Assembly (NCBI RefSeq): GCF_004000845.1
Contig: NZ_BIMA01000039.1
Span: 1 to 58,376 of the forward strand
Reading direction: 5' to 3'
Source: Paenibacillus koleovorans NBRC 103111
Lineage (GTDB): Bacteria > Bacillota > Bacilli > Paenibacillales > NBRC-103111
DNA: 58,376 nucleotides
In this document: positions 50,664 to 58,376 of the stretch, one piece after another
How the letters are laid out: each line of letters opens with the position of its first letter
Position numbering within the stretch: the stretch's first letter is position 1
Made by a program: the position numbers and the translations under genes
Notes under the pieces: model-generated
What the model was told of the DNA's origin: nothing
Database searches by the model: none
What the model saw: only the letters and a program-made list of their open reading frames with translations

Positions 50664-51292
50664 TGAGGATGAAGCTGCTGATCGTCTCGGATGAGGAATC
50701 GAAGTACATCTGGGATTATTTTGACAAGGAACGGTTCAAGGATGTGGAGTTGATTATTTCGTGCGGGGATCTGAAGCAAGCGTACTTGTCGTTCCTGGTC
50801 AGCATGCTGGACGTTCCCCTGTACTATGTCCACGGCAACCACGATACGGATTACAAGAAACACCCGCCGGAGGGCTGCGTCAGCTTGGAAGATCGAATCC
50901 TCACTTACAAAGGTGTACGCATAGCAGGTCTAGGTGGAAGTATCCGGTACGCTCCTGGTGAGTTTCAATTTACCGAGCGACAAATGCGTTGGCGAATGGT
51001 AAAGTTGAAGCCAAACCTTTGGTGGAATCGCGGCCTCGATATTCTGGTCACTCACGCACCGGTGCTCGATCTAGGGGACGGCCGAGATCCCGTGCATAAA
51101 GGCTTCGGCTGCTTCCGAACGTTCATGGATGCGTACAGTCCCCGTTATTTGTTCCACGGCCACCAGCACTTGAACTACGGCAGAAATGAAAGAATCCATA
51201 CGTATAAGGACACGACTATCATTAATGGGTTCGGCTATTATATTGTGGATTTTCCGTCGCGAGGCAAAATAGAAGTTTTCAAAGGAAAGTAA
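50660..51292 (+). CDS. calcineurin-like metallophosphoesterase
   Basis: 210 residues at most (GTG 50660; ATG 50663 and ATG 50669 also possible). The di-metal site motifs are in order: LLIVSDEES (Asp; the usual second ligand His is Glu here), ISCGDLK, YVHGNHDTD, LVTHAPV and FHGHQHLN. It overlaps the kinase-like gene, suggesting paired phosphorylation/dephosphorylation or simple co-expression. Confidence 0.9.
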   Translation: MMRMKLLIVSDEESKYIWDYFDKERFKDVELIISCGDLKQAYLSFLVSMLDVPLYYVHGNHDTDYKKHPPEGCVSLEDRILTYKGVRIAGLGGSIRYAPGEFQFTERQMRWRMVKLKPNLWWNRGLDILVTHAPVLDLGDGRDPVHKGFGCFRTFMDAYSPRYLFHGHQHLNYGRNERIHTYKDTTIINGFGYYIVDFPSRGKIEVFKGK

Positions 51293-51306
51293 GAGGGGGA
51301 GTAAGA

Positions 51307-51819
51307 ATGACGATCAGAAGGCTGACTCCGGCGGATGCGTCCGCGTACAGAGAGATTCGGCTGGAGGCGCTGCAGGCTCATCCCGAGGCGTTCAGCTCCA
51401 GCTATGAGGAGGAAGTGGAACGGTCTTTGGCGTTTTTTGAGGAAAGGCTGCGTTCGGAGCAGGTGTATACGTTCGGCTCGTTCGCGGAGGACCAGTTGCA
51501 GGGAACAGTCACGCTGCTGCCGGAGTCGAAGTCGAAAATCAAACACAAAGCGCATCTTGTCGCCATGTTCGTGCGTCCTGCTGCTCGCAGGTCGGGGGTG
51601 GGGCGGGGACTTTTGTCGGCGGCTATCAGTCAAGCGCGGGCTTTGGGCGGGATCGAGCGGGTGTATCTAGGCGTTACCGCTACCAATGTTCCGGCGAGAC
51701 GTCTGTATGAGGCGCTGGGTTTCCAGTCGTACGGACTCGATAAACGCGGGATGAAGATTGGAGATCGGTACTTGGATGAGGAATTGATGGTGCTGGAGCT
51801 GGATCGGGTGCTGGAATAG
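51307..51819 (+). CDS. GNAT family N-acetyltransferase
   Basis: 170 residues. It begins MTIRRLTPADASAYREIRLEAL (GNAT alpha-1). The acetyl-CoA loop is VRPAARRSGVGRGLL, with the C-terminal TATNVPARRLYEALGFQSYG also typical. RBS AAGAGGGGGAG. It closes the kinase-phosphoesterase-GNAT group; substrate unknown. Confidence 0.92.
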   Translation: MTIRRLTPADASAYREIRLEALQAHPEAFSSSYEEEVERSLAFFEERLRSEQVYTFGSFAEDQLQGTVTLLPESKSKIKHKAHLVAMFVRPAARRSGVGRGLLSAAISQARALGGIERVYLGVTATNVPARRLYEALGFQSYGLDKRGMKIGDRYLDEELMVLELDRVLE

Positions 51820-52110
51820 AGCAAACTGCTGCCTACCCAAGTAAAAATGTCCCGCGACCAACTACAGCTCCACTACAAGCCCAAACTTCACAAGCACCTT
51901 AGTCAATCTGCCACCCAGCTAAATATCAGCTTCTCCACGACGCGAATCCCCCCAATACGCCACCCACGTATATCCGAGATGCACCTCATTTCTCGCTCGA
52001 GTTAACAAAATTTATGAAATTTTTATCAATCTTACAATTCAAGAAAAACATTCTTACCTCTCGAGCGTCTAATATAAATGTGAAATGGCATCGTGGAGGA
52101 GGTTGGCAAG

Positions 52111-53433
52111 GTGTATCTACGTTTGGTTGTATTAGTGCTCGCGTTCGAAGTACTGGTCACGGTTGCGGTCGGGATCGGCATTTATCAAGGGTTCGCCATC
52201 TTCCCCTACTCGCTCGCCAATCCAGTGGAAGCTGTTACCCAGACAAATAGCTTCACGGCGGTCATCCCCATGTATTTGCCGGAGCTGCCGGATTTGAAAA
52301 TTCCTTTTACGTCGCTGAAAACGAACTCACAGCACGGGGGACCGTTATCCATATTCGTCTCGACTGTAATCCTGATCGTGCAAGCTTTCGTCAGAGGCAT
52401 GTATTTAGGCGGGATACACGGCTGGCTACAGGGCAAATTACCGCTCTCCTTAATCGTCGAGGGACGCCGATACTTTTATCGCATGTTTGGATGGTCGTTC
52501 CTTCAAGCGATACTCGGCGGGCTGCTGCTTGTATTGGCGATGACTGCTATACCTTTAGGTATCTTGATCTTGTTGATTTTGCTGCTATTCTCGCTTGCTC
52601 CGTACTTGGTCGTCATTCGCAACTATTCGCTGGGATATGCATTGGGAAAGGCACCGGGCATGTTGGGCCGACGGTTTTTCGCTTTGCTGCCCATTGCGGT
52701 AGTGGCACTACTGGGCACGCTGTTCATCGGCCTGTTTCGAGCGCTTCCTGCGCCATACGGGTATGCGGTGCCGCTGCTATCCTACGCGTTTGTCGGAACG
52801 GGTCTGATCGCCTTGGTTATGAAAAGCTTGAGCTCCAAGCCAACGGCCGCTGAAACAGAAACAAGGACCGTCGTTGTCCAGAACCCGCAGCTAGAAGCAC
52901 CTAAACCTCGGAGCCCAAGAAAGCTCACCCTTCTTCTCCCTCTGGCGTTGATCCCGCTCCTGACTGCAGCGGCCTTCTGGGCGGCTTCCGGCTCTTACTT
53001 GCGTTTGCTGGATTGGGGGACGAAGGAGCAGCTTGCCGGCATTTCCTACAAACCGAGCTTATCGGACGTGTATTACGCCTCACAAGGACGATACGCCACA
53101 TACGAGTGGCTAGAAGGAGACTTTCGGATAGCCATCGATCTCCCGGACCTCTCCAACGACAAGAAGCCCCGAGAGTTGAACGGGGTTGCGGAAATCACTT
53201 GGCTTGTGGATGAGGAGGAGGTGTCCGAGACGCGAACACCAGGTCGGATTACGAATCGAGTAGACGTAGTGCCTCTCACGCGCACCAGCCATGTGATGTA
53301 TCGGCTCGTTCAAACAAGGGGACCGGATGGCAGCCTTTACTACACAAGCGCCGGAGGGGCTGCTAACTTATTGCCGGGCGATGAGAAGCCGCATCAACCA
53401 TTCGAAGTGCAAACAGCGCCTTCCAGAGCATGA
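52111..53433 (+). CDS. multi-pass membrane protein with extracytoplasmic C-terminal domain
   Basis: 440 residues. GTG 52111 is preceded by GGAGGAGG eight bases upstream; the frame starts 18 bases earlier at another GTG lying in that site. Hydrophobic segments near 3-25, about 90-115, 135-170, 182-205 and 213-235; then a cytoplasmic linker, a last helix (about 272-295) and a soluble C-terminal domain (about 296-440). No family recognised. The 3' end overlaps the next gene by ATGA. Confidence 0.75.
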   Translation: MYLRLVVLVLAFEVLVTVAVGIGIYQGFAIFPYSLANPVEAVTQTNSFTAVIPMYLPELPDLKIPFTSLKTNSQHGGPLSIFVSTVILIVQAFVRGMYLGGIHGWLQGKLPLSLIVEGRRYFYRMFGWSFLQAILGGLLLVLAMTAIPLGILILLILLLFSLAPYLVVIRNYSLGYALGKAPGMLGRRFFALLPIAVVALLGTLFIGLFRALPAPYGYAVPLLSYAFVGTGLIALVMKSLSSKPTAAETETRTVVVQNPQLEAPKPRSPRKLTLLLPLALIPLLTAAAFWAASGSYLRLLDWGTKEQLAGISYKPSLSDVYYASQGRYATYEWLEGDFRIAIDLPDLSNDKKPRELNGVAEITWLVDEEEVSETRTPGRITNRVDVVPLTRTSHVMYRLVQTRGPDGSLYYTSAGGAANLLPGDEKPHQPFEVQTAPSRA

Positions 53434-53798
53434 ACCGTCCTGAGCTTGGGTTGGCCGTAGCGATGCAAGAGGCAGACGGTCGGATGGTCGTCCAGATGAT
53501 CGACATGATCCAACGCTCCGGTGCGCAAGTCGTTGTGCCCGCTTGGTTCGAACAGCAGTGGACGGATTATTTGAGGAGCCTTTATGAGGGAGCGAGCCTT
53601 GAGGAGATGCTGAGGTATTTGACGGCCGTCGGCTCCAGCAAGGGCTTCGAAAGCCGGACTATTCCCGAGCTTAGCACCGATACGAAGACCGCCACTCAGT
53701 TGACCCTCACCTTCCCGAAAGGTACGATCCGGATTCAGGCCGAGAGTTCGATGAAGGATGCCAAACAGTCCAAATTCCAGGTGGACTTGAACCGATAG
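53430..53798 (+). CDS. small hypothetical protein, possibly 5' part of a frameshifted gene
   Basis: 122 residues, translationally coupled to the membrane protein (ATGA overlap). No signal peptide or recognised motif. It ends LTFPKGTIRIQAESSMKDAKQ ... VDLNR. Immediately past its stop another frame continues with protein-like sequence (GALEVQGRRYRIPEELSDQLL) into the next ORF without any start codon, so the two may once have been one gene of about 300 residues. Confidence 0.5.
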   Translation: MNRPELGLAVAMQEADGRMVVQMIDMIQRSGAQVVVPAWFEQQWTDYLRSLYEGASLEEMLRYLTAVGSSKGFESRTIPELSTDTKTATQLTLTFPKGTIRIQAESSMKDAKQSKFQVDLNR

Positions 53799-53868
53799 AA
53801 CGGCGCTCAGAGGGGCGCTTGAAGTTCAGGGACGTCGGTATCGCATTCCGGAAGAGCTGTCCGATCAG

Positions 53869-54339
53869 TTGTTGCAACCTTCATCGATGGCTAATCCAAG
53901 CTCAATCTTGCAACAGCAGAAGGTGCCGACAGAGAGCGGACGGTACGAGTTCCTGGGCAGCATCGGGCTGTTTGCCAATGGGCCGGGGCGGATGCTTCAC
54001 CTGTTGTTTGACCGGGAGGAGCAGCGGTGGAAGGCGTTTGAAGATTGGGGTATTCCGTACGTGAAAGATCTTGACCGGGACGGAATGAGTGAGATCCTCG
54101 TGCAGTTTGAAGGTTTGCATTTGAATGGACCGAATGTTAATGTGTACTCTTTTTCGGAGGATAATGGATTGGAGCGGGCGTCGGTTGTCACAGAGAAAGA
54201 GGCTCAAGGACGGCGTCTGGCAGCTCAAGTCAATAGGGAGCCGAGCGTTTGGACGATAGAGGTGGGAGAGGAGCATGAGTCGGGATTTCGAAGCCGAGAG
54301 TACCGGTATGAGCAAAAGAAGCTTCGACTAATCCGTTGA
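53869..54339 (+). CDS. hypothetical protein, possibly 3' part of the same gene
   Basis: 156 residues from TTG 53869, the first possible start in a frame already open from 53791. The middle DLDRDGMSEILVQFEGL is like the calcium-binding hinge of FG-GAP/VCBS repeats. There is no good ribosome site. Either a frameshifted 3' half of the preceding gene or a separately decayed one. Confidence 0.5.
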   Translation: MLQPSSMANPSSILQQQKVPTESGRYEFLGSIGLFANGPGRMLHLLFDREEQRWKAFEDWGIPYVKDLDRDGMSEILVQFEGLHLNGPNVNVYSFSEDNGLERASVVTEKEAQGRRLAAQVNREPSVWTIEVGEEHESGFRSREYRYEQKKLRLIR

Positions 54340-54359
54340 ACACAGAAGTAGAACACACG

Positions 54360-54400
54360 AAAGGAGCCTCCTGCAGAATTCTGCGGAAGCTCCTTTTTTC
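54360..54400 (+). terminator. intrinsic terminator
   Basis: AAAGGAGC pairs with GCTCCTTT, with inner CTGCAG/CTGCGG pairing around AATT, followed by T residues. Confidence 0.85.
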
Positions 54401-54544
54401 AATATAAGTACGATACCACGATTTGGGTCCGGAGGGAAATTAGTTCAATAACTTGCCCACAAAAAGAGGAGATTTTTCCAAATTGTCGAATATGAGTATT
54501 TCGTGATGAGTATACAGAGATTCCATAAAAAGGACAGGTGTGCG

Positions 54545-56209
54545 ATGAAGAGAAAGAGTTGGAGATGGAAGAAGCTTGCTGCGATTCTGAGCGTGGTGCT
54601 AGTGGTGGTCATTACGAGCTGCCAGGCGATCTCGGGGTTCGACGTGAACAAGGCGCTCGTGGAAGCGATGGTCGCCAAGTCGATGGAAGGCAAAGGGGAG
54701 TATACGCTGAGCCTGGTGCTGGATGAAAAAGCGCAGATCGATCCGAGTCGATTGGCGATGCTCAAGCTGTTCGAAACGGTGAAGGTGAAGCTCGATTCCA
54801 TCAAAATGGAGAGCACCGCTAAGTTGTCCATGAAGGGATCGGCTTTGATTGCGAAATATAACATTCCTTTCGAGGCGGCTCTGAACGAGGAACAAATGGT
54901 GCTGAAGATTGAAGGGGCCAAGAAGCCGCTCGTCTTTGACTTGGCCGAGGCTAAGGGTGATGCTGCCGCTGCGCAGGAGATGCCTCCATTCTACACGGAG
55001 CTGCAGAAGAAGCTGAGCGACGGCGAGCTGACGAGCAGCATGATGGCTTACTTGGTGAAGCAGCTGCCGAACCCGAGTAAGCTAAGCGTGGACAATGTAA
55101 TTGAAACGATCAACGGCGAGTCGGTGTCCCTGCACAAGCTGCATGGCGAGATCACGGGGAAAGAGCTGATCCCGCTTGCGAAAGCATTTGTGAAAAACGC
55201 GCTGAAAGACGACGAATCGCTAAAAGAACTGATCGGGCAGCTGTATGACGCGCTGTATCCGCTCTTGTCCGCGGAGCTGGAGAAGGCGATAACGGCGCCG
55301 AAGGAAGAGGAGCTCTTGTTTGACGATGCCGATCTGGATTTTGATGAGGCTTACCCGGGTATAGTCAATCCGTTCAGTCAGCTCAAAACCGCAATGGACC
55401 CGATCCTGAACGGATTGAAAGCGGTCCTGGACGATCGCGAGATCGCAATAGAAGTCATTCATACGGAAGTTAAGCAAGTGTTCGTCATCCTGTTGGTGGC
55501 GTTGGAAAGTCTCGGCGCGAAGGAGCAAAAGTCTTGGGAAGCCGCTTTTAACGAGAACAGTTACTTCAAGACCGACCTGTATTTCGATAACCGCTTCAAG
55601 CTGCGCAAATCGAACTCGGTCATTCAGATTGCGCCTCAGATGGAAGATTCGAACGGCTTGACCGCGATCCGAATCGAGGCGAGCACGGAAAATTGGAATG
55701 TGAACGAGAAGGTTCAAGCGGATTCGATCCCTCTGACGGGAGGCGGCATGACGTTCACAAGGGAGACTCAGCCGACGGACTTCCTGCAAAACCTGGATCC
55801 GAAGTCGGACGTCTACCAACTGTTCCGCAAAGACTTGGGGATTGCCAAAGTGTCGTTCCCGCTGTATATCGGAGCCGGCCTGTATATTCCAGGGGTTGGA
55901 ATGCCTTATATTGAGAATGGTGTGACGATGGTACCGACCCGTTTTATAAGCGAACGCCTGCATGCTAAGATCGAATGGGATCCGGCAACGCAGAATATCA
56001 AAGTTCTCGATACGCTCAGCTCGCGTACGATCGTGCTCCATGCCGGCAACAAGGTGGCGCTGGTGGACGGCAAAAGCGTCGAGATGGAGCAGGAGGTCGT
56101 CGTCCGCGACGATACGAGCTATGTGCCGCTCAGCTTTATCGTGACCCAGCTCGGCGGCCGTACGGAATGGAACGACGAGATGCGAGCGATTCAGATTACG
56201 AGAGAGTAA
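54545..56209 (+). CDS. lipoprotein with copper-amine-oxidase N-terminal (stalk) domain
   Basis: 554 residues from ATG 54545. Lipoprotein signal (VITSC, Cys26). About 27-430: a large helical/beta region without known family. The last ~110 residues (GAGLYIPGVGMPYIENGVTMVPTRFISERLHAKIEW ... KVALVDGKSV ... YVPLSFIVTQLGGRTEWNDEMRAIQIT) are the Cu_amine_oxidN1 stalk repeat, abundant in secreted Paenibacillus proteins and not itself catalytic. Probably cell-surface; function unknown. Confidence 0.88.
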   Translation: MKRKSWRWKKLAAILSVVLVVVITSCQAISGFDVNKALVEAMVAKSMEGKGEYTLSLVLDEKAQIDPSRLAMLKLFETVKVKLDSIKMESTAKLSMKGSALIAKYNIPFEAALNEEQMVLKIEGAKKPLVFDLAEAKGDAAAAQEMPPFYTELQKKLSDGELTSSMMAYLVKQLPNPSKLSVDNVIETINGESVSLHKLHGEITGKELIPLAKAFVKNALKDDESLKELIGQLYDALYPLLSAELEKAITAPKEEELLFDDADLDFDEAYPGIVNPFSQLKTAMDPILNGLKAVLDDREIAIEVIHTEVKQVFVILLVALESLGAKEQKSWEAAFNENSYFKTDLYFDNRFKLRKSNSVIQIAPQMEDSNGLTAIRIEASTENWNVNEKVQADSIPLTGGGMTFTRETQPTDFLQNLDPKSDVYQLFRKDLGIAKVSFPLYIGAGLYIPGVGMPYIENGVTMVPTRFISERLHAKIEWDPATQNIKVLDTLSSRTIVLHAGNKVALVDGKSVEMEQEVVVRDDTSYVPLSFIVTQLGGRTEWNDEMRAIQITRE

Positions 56210-56214
56210 GGAGG

Positions 56215-56249
56215 CGAGGCTGTCGAGTTGATCTGGCGGCCTCGTTTTT
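56215..56249 (+). terminator. intrinsic terminator of the stalk lipoprotein gene
   Basis: CGAGGC (56215-56220) pairs with GCCTCG (56239-56244), followed by TTTTT. Confidence 0.8.
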
Positions 56250-56273
56250 CATTAGAGGGGGGACTAGTGGAGG

Positions 56274-57248
56274 ATGGCTGGAATTCCTGTAGTTGAAAAA
56301 TGGGCCCGTGGTGCAGCGGCCTTAGTCGGATTTCCGTTATCCGCGTACCAGCTGGCGGCATCGGCTAGGGATGCTTCCCGATACAAGCCGGTAGGACGAA
56401 TGGTAAAAATCGGAGATCGTCACTTGCATGTCTGTTTGACCGGGGAAGTATTGTCAGGCACCGGCACGCCAACCATTATTTTGGAATCGGGGATGGGCGG
56501 TTGCGCGTTGGATTGGGCTTTGGTACAGCCGGAGCTTTCCAAGTATGCCGCCGTGTTGTCCTATGATCGTGCCGGGTTTGGATGGAGCCAAGAGACTTTG
56601 CCGATCTCGACATGCTGGCACTATGTGTACGATCTTCGCGAACTGCTGCAAACGCTAGGGCTGAGACCACCGTATCTGCTAGTTGGACATTCGTACGGAG
56701 GGATGATGATGCGGTTGTTTGCTTCGTATTATCCGAACGAGGTTCAAGGGCTAGTGCTGGTCGATTCTACACATGAAGGGCGATATTTGGACGGGAGCAC
56801 TAGCAAGGCAAGGAAGAAAGAACAAGCGGGGTATCGGAAGCTAATGAGACTCGGTTATCTGTTGTCTCCAATAGGAATTCCGCGTATGCTGAGAAGGTCG
56901 ATTGGGTCGAAACGGCTGCCTCCGAATGTGCAGCACATCGTCACTGCATTGGGATACCGAAGCCATGCTTACACGGCCGCTTATGCGGAGCAGCTGGGTA
57001 CGGAGCAGAGCGCTAGACAGTTGAAGTTCTCACAGCCCTTGCCTCCCGAGTTGCCCGTTGTCGTCCTGACCGCAGGGAAGCAGAACGAATCGTGGAAAAA
57101 GGGGCAGGCGTTCCTGCTGCAGCTGACCCGGCAGACGACCCAGATCATCGTGGAAGATAGCTGGCACTCCATCCAGATTCACAAGCCGCAGGCTGTGATT
57201 GATGCGGTGAGGGGATTGTTGGATCACAAGAGGAACGGTGTTTTATGA
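56274..57248 (+). CDS. alpha/beta hydrolase
   Basis: 324 residues. Oxyanion region ILESGMGGCALDW, nucleophile elbow VGHSYGGMM, acid in VLVDSTHEG or near TAGKQNE, and catalytic His in EDSWHSIQIHKP. An N-terminal hydrophobic helix (about 10-28) may anchor it. Substrate unknown. The gene lies between two terminated units. Confidence 0.9.
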   Translation: MAGIPVVEKWARGAAALVGFPLSAYQLAASARDASRYKPVGRMVKIGDRHLHVCLTGEVLSGTGTPTIILESGMGGCALDWALVQPELSKYAAVLSYDRAGFGWSQETLPISTCWHYVYDLRELLQTLGLRPPYLLVGHSYGGMMMRLFASYYPNEVQGLVLVDSTHEGRYLDGSTSKARKKEQAGYRKLMRLGYLLSPIGIPRMLRRSIGSKRLPPNVQHIVTALGYRSHAYTAAYAEQLGTEQSARQLKFSQPLPPELPVVVLTAGKQNESWKKGQAFLLQLTRQTTQIIVEDSWHSIQIHKPQAVIDAVRGLLDHKRNGVL

Positions 57249-57344
57249 AAAAAACTGACCTAGCAGAATCGTGCATGAACGGCTAGGACGGCGGAGCGAG
57301 AAAGCTTTAAGATGAAGAAGGGAAAAGGAGGCCGGGACAACGGG

Positions 57345-58244
57345 ATGGATTGGCTGACAAGGATGAACGGCGCGCTTGAATATATCGAAGGCAACTTGGC
57401 GGGTGAGATCGACTACAATCGGGCGGCGGAGATCGCTTGCTGTTCGGTGTACCACCTTCAACGGATGTTCTCGTTCATGGTGGACATCCCGCTGTCCGAG
57501 TATATTCGGCGGAGAAGATTGACGCTGGCGGCGTTCGAGCTGCAGCATAGCGCGATCAAGATCATCGACCTGGGCATGAAATTCGGCTACGACTCCCCGG
57601 AGGCATTCGCTCGCGCGTTTCAGAAGCTGCATGGAGTCCCCCCGACGTTAGCGCGTCAGAAAGGCACGGCGTTGAAGTCGTATCCCCGGCTGTCCTTTCA
57701 CATTACGATTCGAGGAGCGATTGAGATGAACTACAAGATTATCGAGCATGAAGCGTTCACGGTGTTTGGGGTCGAGGAGCTGTTCTCCATGGAGAATGGG
57801 GAAAATTTGATCGGCATTCCGCAAATGTGGCAGAGGCTGTTCCAAGACGGGACGGTGGACCGGATCTCGTTAGCGTCGGGTCGGCAATGGAACGAATCCA
57901 GCCGCGGCATATGTCCGGTGAATGCGGTGATGTGCTATGGCGAAGGGCAGTCCGGCAAGTTTCCGTATATGATCTTCGGCTTTATGCCGGAGTCGGGCGA
58001 GGTGGACACGGAGACGTACAAGGTGCTGGACATTCCGGCCGCGACTTATGCGATCTTCAAATCGGAGGAGTACACGCCGGACCAGCTGGTCGGCCAGATT
58101 CAAGGGTTGTGGAAGCGCATCTACACGGAATGGTTCCCGATGGCTTCATACGAGCCGCAAAACGGACCGCAATTCGAAATGTACGGGGTCGCCGAGAGCG
58201 GCAAGGAGTACTGCGAGGTGTGGATTCCGGTGCGGAGCAAGTAG
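57345..58244 (+). CDS. AraC family regulator with GyrI-like effector domain
   Basis: 299 residues from ATG 57345 (MDWLTRMNGALEYIEGNLAGE, the usual family start); AAGGAGG lies 14 bases upstream, and ATG 57312 is an alternative. N-terminal AraC double helix-turn-helix (NRAAEIACCSVYHLQRMFSFM ... IIDLGMKFGYDSPEAFARAFQKLHGVPP) and C-terminal GyrI/SOUL-like ligand-binding domain (about 140-299: MNYKIIEHEAFTVFGVEE). Such Rob/BmrR-like proteins respond to hydrophobic small molecules. Confidence 0.93.
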   Translation: MDWLTRMNGALEYIEGNLAGEIDYNRAAEIACCSVYHLQRMFSFMVDIPLSEYIRRRRLTLAAFELQHSAIKIIDLGMKFGYDSPEAFARAFQKLHGVPPTLARQKGTALKSYPRLSFHITIRGAIEMNYKIIEHEAFTVFGVEELFSMENGENLIGIPQMWQRLFQDGTVDRISLASGRQWNESSRGICPVNAVMCYGEGQSGKFPYMIFGFMPESGEVDTETYKVLDIPAATYAIFKSEEYTPDQLVGQIQGLWKRIYTEWFPMASYEPQNGPQFEMYGVAESGKEYCEVWIPVRSK

Positions 58245-58265
58245 CTTAGAGTGTTAGTTGAGGAG

Positions 58266-58292
58266 GGTCGCGATGGTTCGCGGCCTTTTTTT
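58266..58292 (+). terminator. intrinsic terminator of the AraC-GyrI gene
   Basis: GGTCGCGA pairs (one G-U) with TCGCGGCC across a TGGT loop, followed by T residues. Confidence 0.85.
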
Positions 58293-58349
58293 ACAGCTAA
58301 GAAAGTTTAAGTTCTTCACCGTATTGAAGCGTCAGGGGTACCCTGACTT

Positions 58350-58376
58350 ACTGGGGGGTCGGACTGCAGAGCAAGG
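58350..58376. repeat. GTCGGACT-family repeat running off the window
   Basis: GTCGGACTGCAGAGCAAGG matches the 38.25-kb copy (GTCGGACTACAGAG...) in all but a few bases and continues beyond the window end. Confidence 0.6.

Overview
The window looks like chromosomal DNA of a high-GC, spore-forming Firmicute of the Paenibacillaceae (Paenibacillus/Cohnella type). The basis is strong AGGAGG-type ribosome binding sites with ATG/GTG/TTG starts, lipoproteins with Firmicute lipoboxes, an S-layer-homology protein, a Spo0E-like phosphatase, an alaR-alaT pair, an LplABC-type sugar uptake system with an AraC-type membrane sensor, and a PspA locus behind a textbook sigma-W promoter. There is no rRNA, tRNA, CRISPR array, phage or complete insertion sequence. 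Most of the window is ordinary housekeeping and accessory chromosome; the unusual material lies mainly in intergenic repeats and at 44.8-49.7 kb.

Layout. 0-6.3 kb: the 3' end of a coiled-coil protein gene, cvpA, a minus-strand SDR oxidoreductase, a lipoprotein with a CuA-type copper site, a holin-like membrane protein and mutS2 (no polX between cvpA and mutS2). 6.3-10.8 kb: sigma-W promoter, pspA, a DUF350 protein, a 25-residue membrane peptide, a zinc-ribbon protein, an MFS transporter and cysteine synthase. 11-14.6 kb: a 1187-residue surface protein (Ig-like, beta-helix, FN3 and three SLH domains). 15-17.8 kb: an ECF sigma factor with a putative membrane anti-sigma partner, a methyltransferase and a degenerate GNAT-like protein. 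17.8-20.7 kb: alaR-alaT, a Spo0E-like protein and a lipoprotein.

20.7-32.2 kb is a single B12 block. A consensus promoter, a cobalamin riboswitch and its terminator precede btuF-btuC-btuD (corrinoid uptake), then cobT-cobU-cbiB-cobS-cobD-cbiP and a PduO-type adenosyltransferase, closing with an RluA-family pseudouridine synthase. Together the genes import corrinoids, adenosylate them, amidate cobyrinate diamide to cobyric acid, attach the aminopropanol arm and build the nucleotide loop; no corrin-ring genes are present here. 32.6-37.8 kb holds an alkyltransferase-like protein, an EamA transporter, a split ThrE-type exporter pair, an ArsC/Spx-like protein, a site-2-protease-like peptidase and a 5'-3' exonuclease. 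37.8-38.8 kb is a repeat-filled 1-kb gap. 38.8-44.8 kb is the ABC sugar system with its sensor-regulator.

44.8-49.7 kb is the most unusual part. An aminotransferase gene carries an N-terminal frameshift and is fused in frame to the back half of an ABC-exporter ATPase. Around it lie three copies of a short unit consisting of a -10 box, a conserved C-rich stretch and an intrinsic terminator; the first two copies also have PhoP-box-like repeats upstream. I read these as a candidate multicopy small-RNA family with anti-Shine-Dalgarno potential. An AT-rich orphan gene, a PhyH dioxygenase and a divergent AraC regulator sit between the copies. The remainder (49.7-58.4 kb) has a kinase-like protein, a phosphoesterase, a GNAT, a poorly conserved membrane-protein cluster, a copper-amine-oxidase-type stalk lipoprotein, an alpha/beta hydrolase and an AraC-GyrI regulator. 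A family of palindromic GTCGGACT repeats recurs at 14.7, 38 and 58.35 kb.
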